DNA of 5,778 nucleotides, from assembly GCA_044341625.1 (NCBI GenBank), contig JBIIRI010000190.1, forward strand, positions 1 through 5,778. Direction: 5' to 3'. The notes under the pieces were generated by a model, which saw nothing but the letters and a program-made list of their open reading frames with translations, made no database searches and was not told the DNA's origin. Position 1 is the stretch's first letter; every line of letters starts with the position of its first letter. Positions 4,865 through 5,778 of the stretch are shown piece after piece. Source of the stretch: Falsiroseomonas sp044341625. Its GTDB lineage: Bacteria > Pseudomonadota > Alphaproteobacteria > Acetobacterales > Acetobacteraceae. The translations under genes were made by a program, and so were the position numbers.

Positions 4865-5778
4865 GCGCGGCGTCCCCTGGCGGCGCGCTGCGCCGCATCG
4901 CCTTCATCGGCATCGGCAATATGGGCTGGCCCATGGCCGCGCGGCTGGTCGGTGCGGGGTTCGAGGTGGTGGCCTGCGACGCCGCGCCCGGCCGCGCCGC
5001 GCGCTTCGCGGCGGAAGTTGGCGGCGTCGCGGCGGAGGATGCCGCGACGGCCGCCCGCGGCGCGGATGCCGTCATCACCATCCTGCCCACCTCGAAGCAG
5101 GTGGGGGAGGCCATCGCGGCGATGGGCGATGCGCTCGCCCCCGGCATGCTGCTGATCGAGATGACATCCGGCGTGCCGACGGCCACGCGCGGCTTCGCGG
5201 AGGCGCTGGCCCCGCGCGGGGTCGCGATGATCGATGCGCCCGTCTCGGGCGGTGTGCCGCGCGCCAGGACCGGCGAATTGGCCATCATGCTGGGTGGCGA
5301 GGCGGCCGATGTCGCCCGCGCCGATCCCGCGCTCCGGGCGATGGGCACGGCGCTGACCCATGTCGGTGGTGTCGGCGCCGGGCAGGCGATGAAGGCGCTG
5401 AACAATCTGGTCAGCGCCGCCGGCTTCCTGATTGGCGTGGAAGCGCTGCTGATCGGCCAGCGCTTCGGCCTCGATCCCGCGCAGATGGTCCAGGTGCTGA
5501 ACGCCTCGACGGGCATGAACAACAGCACGCAGAAGAAGTTCAGCCAGTTCGTGCTGTCGCGCCGCTTCGATGCGGGCTTTGGCCTTGATCTGATGGCGAA
5601 GGATCTCGGCGTCGCGCTGGCCGTGGCGCATGAAACCGCAACCCCCGCGCCCTTCGCCGCGCTGTGCCGGGAGATGTGGGCGGCGGCATCCACCATGCTC
5701 GGCCCGGGCCAGGACCACACCGCGATGGCCCAGTTCAGCGAGCGTCTGGCCGGCGAGACGCTGGGTGGCGGGAACCGG
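4861..5778 (+). CDS. NAD(P)-dependent beta-hydroxyacid dehydrogenase (3' end outside window)
   Basis: 306 residues are visible with no stop, so the gene runs off the window; family members are about 290-310 residues, so it is nearly complete. Domains: an N-terminal Rossmann fold with FIGIGNMGWPMAARL (residues 15-29) binding the dinucleotide, then the substrate-binding DAPVSGG (125-131), GQAMKALNN (174-182) with catalytic Lys178, and the C-terminal helical domain with MAKDLGVAL (245-253). The family includes 3-hydroxyisobutyrate dehydrogenase and 2-hydroxy-3-oxopropionate (tartronate semialdehyde) reductase GarR/GlxR; the sequence does not decide between them. The ATG at 4861 overlaps the NIPSNAP stop and no purine-rich site precedes it, so translation probably relies on coupling. 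A GarR-like role would fit the dehydratase at the window start (inference). Confidence 0.93.
   Translation, partial: MSAASPGGALRRIAFIGIGNMGWPMAARLVGAGFEVVACDAAPGRAARFAAEVGGVAAEDAATAARGADAVITILPTSKQVGEAIAAMGDALAPGMLLIEMTSGVPTATRGFAEALAPRGVAMIDAPVSGGVPRARTGELAIMLGGEAADVARADPALRAMGTALTHVGGVGAGQAMKALNNLVSAAGFLIGVEALLIGQRFGLDPAQMVQVLNASTGMNNSTQKKFSQFVLSRRFDAGFGLDLMAKDLGVALAVAHETATPAPFAALCREMWAAASTMLGPGQDHTAMAQFSERLAGETLGGGNR

Noticed and set aside
4533..5720. Long minus-strand open frames opposite the NIPSNAP and dehydrogenase genes
   Set aside because: They are antisense shadows rich in Ala, Arg, Ser and Pro with no family motifs, while the plus strand encodes two clearly recognisable proteins.

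Overview
The window looks like an accessory catabolic segment from a GC-rich proteobacterium. Base composition (high GC, strong G/C third-position bias), the solitary tripartite tricarboxylate transporter (TTT/Bug-type) binding protein and the mix of small catabolic enzymes fit Acetobacteraceae-like Alphaproteobacteria (Roseomonas and relatives) best. A Burkholderiales-type genome cannot be excluded from the sequence alone. Coding density is very high: the longest non-coding stretch is 118 bp (2541-2658), so no gap exceeds 300 bases. No tRNA, rRNA, CRISPR array, insertion sequence or attachment site was seen.

Layout. Bases 1-786 (+) are the C-terminal part of a UxaA/GarD-family sugar-acid dehydratase that begins before the window. 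It converges on a two-gene minus-strand operon. The first gene of that operon (1512-2540) is an unusual single-chain nitrile hydratase/thiocyanate hydrolase-like protein: a beta-subunit N-terminal domain, an (Asp-His)8 linker and a complete alpha subunit with a cobalt-type CTLCSC metal site. The second (838-1515), joined by an ATGA overlap, is an isochorismatase-superfamily cysteine amidohydrolase. Between the convergent genes are two perfect hairpins, one starting on the dehydratase stop codon and one holding the amidohydrolase stop codon in its loop. Divergent from the operon, across 118 bp with candidate promoters and an inverted repeat, is a TctC/Bug periplasmic binding protein (2659-3648, +). 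Its stop codon overlaps, through a shared CTAG, the stop of a convergent AHL-lactonase-like metallo-beta-lactamase-fold hydrolase (3645-4463, -). Divergent from that, a NIPSNAP-family protein (4538-4864, +) overlaps by ATGA the start of a beta-hydroxyacid dehydrogenase (4861-5778, +). The dehydrogenase runs off the window and is nearly complete.

How the genes may work together (inference). The binding protein, the UxaA/GarD-like dehydratase, the lactonase-like hydrolase and the beta-hydroxyacid dehydrogenase have a plausible shared theme of uptake and oxidation of a sugar acid or other hydroxy acid. One analogy is galactarate/glucarate breakdown, where a GarD-type dehydratase and a GarR-type reductase act in one pathway. 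The fused nitrile hydratase-like enzyme and the coupled amidohydrolase suggest a separate two-step module, nitrile (or a related C-N triple-bond compound) to amide to acid plus ammonia. The fused hydratase is the most unusual item: it lacks the beta-subunit C-terminal domain, and no separate gene for that domain or for a metallochaperone is visible here.
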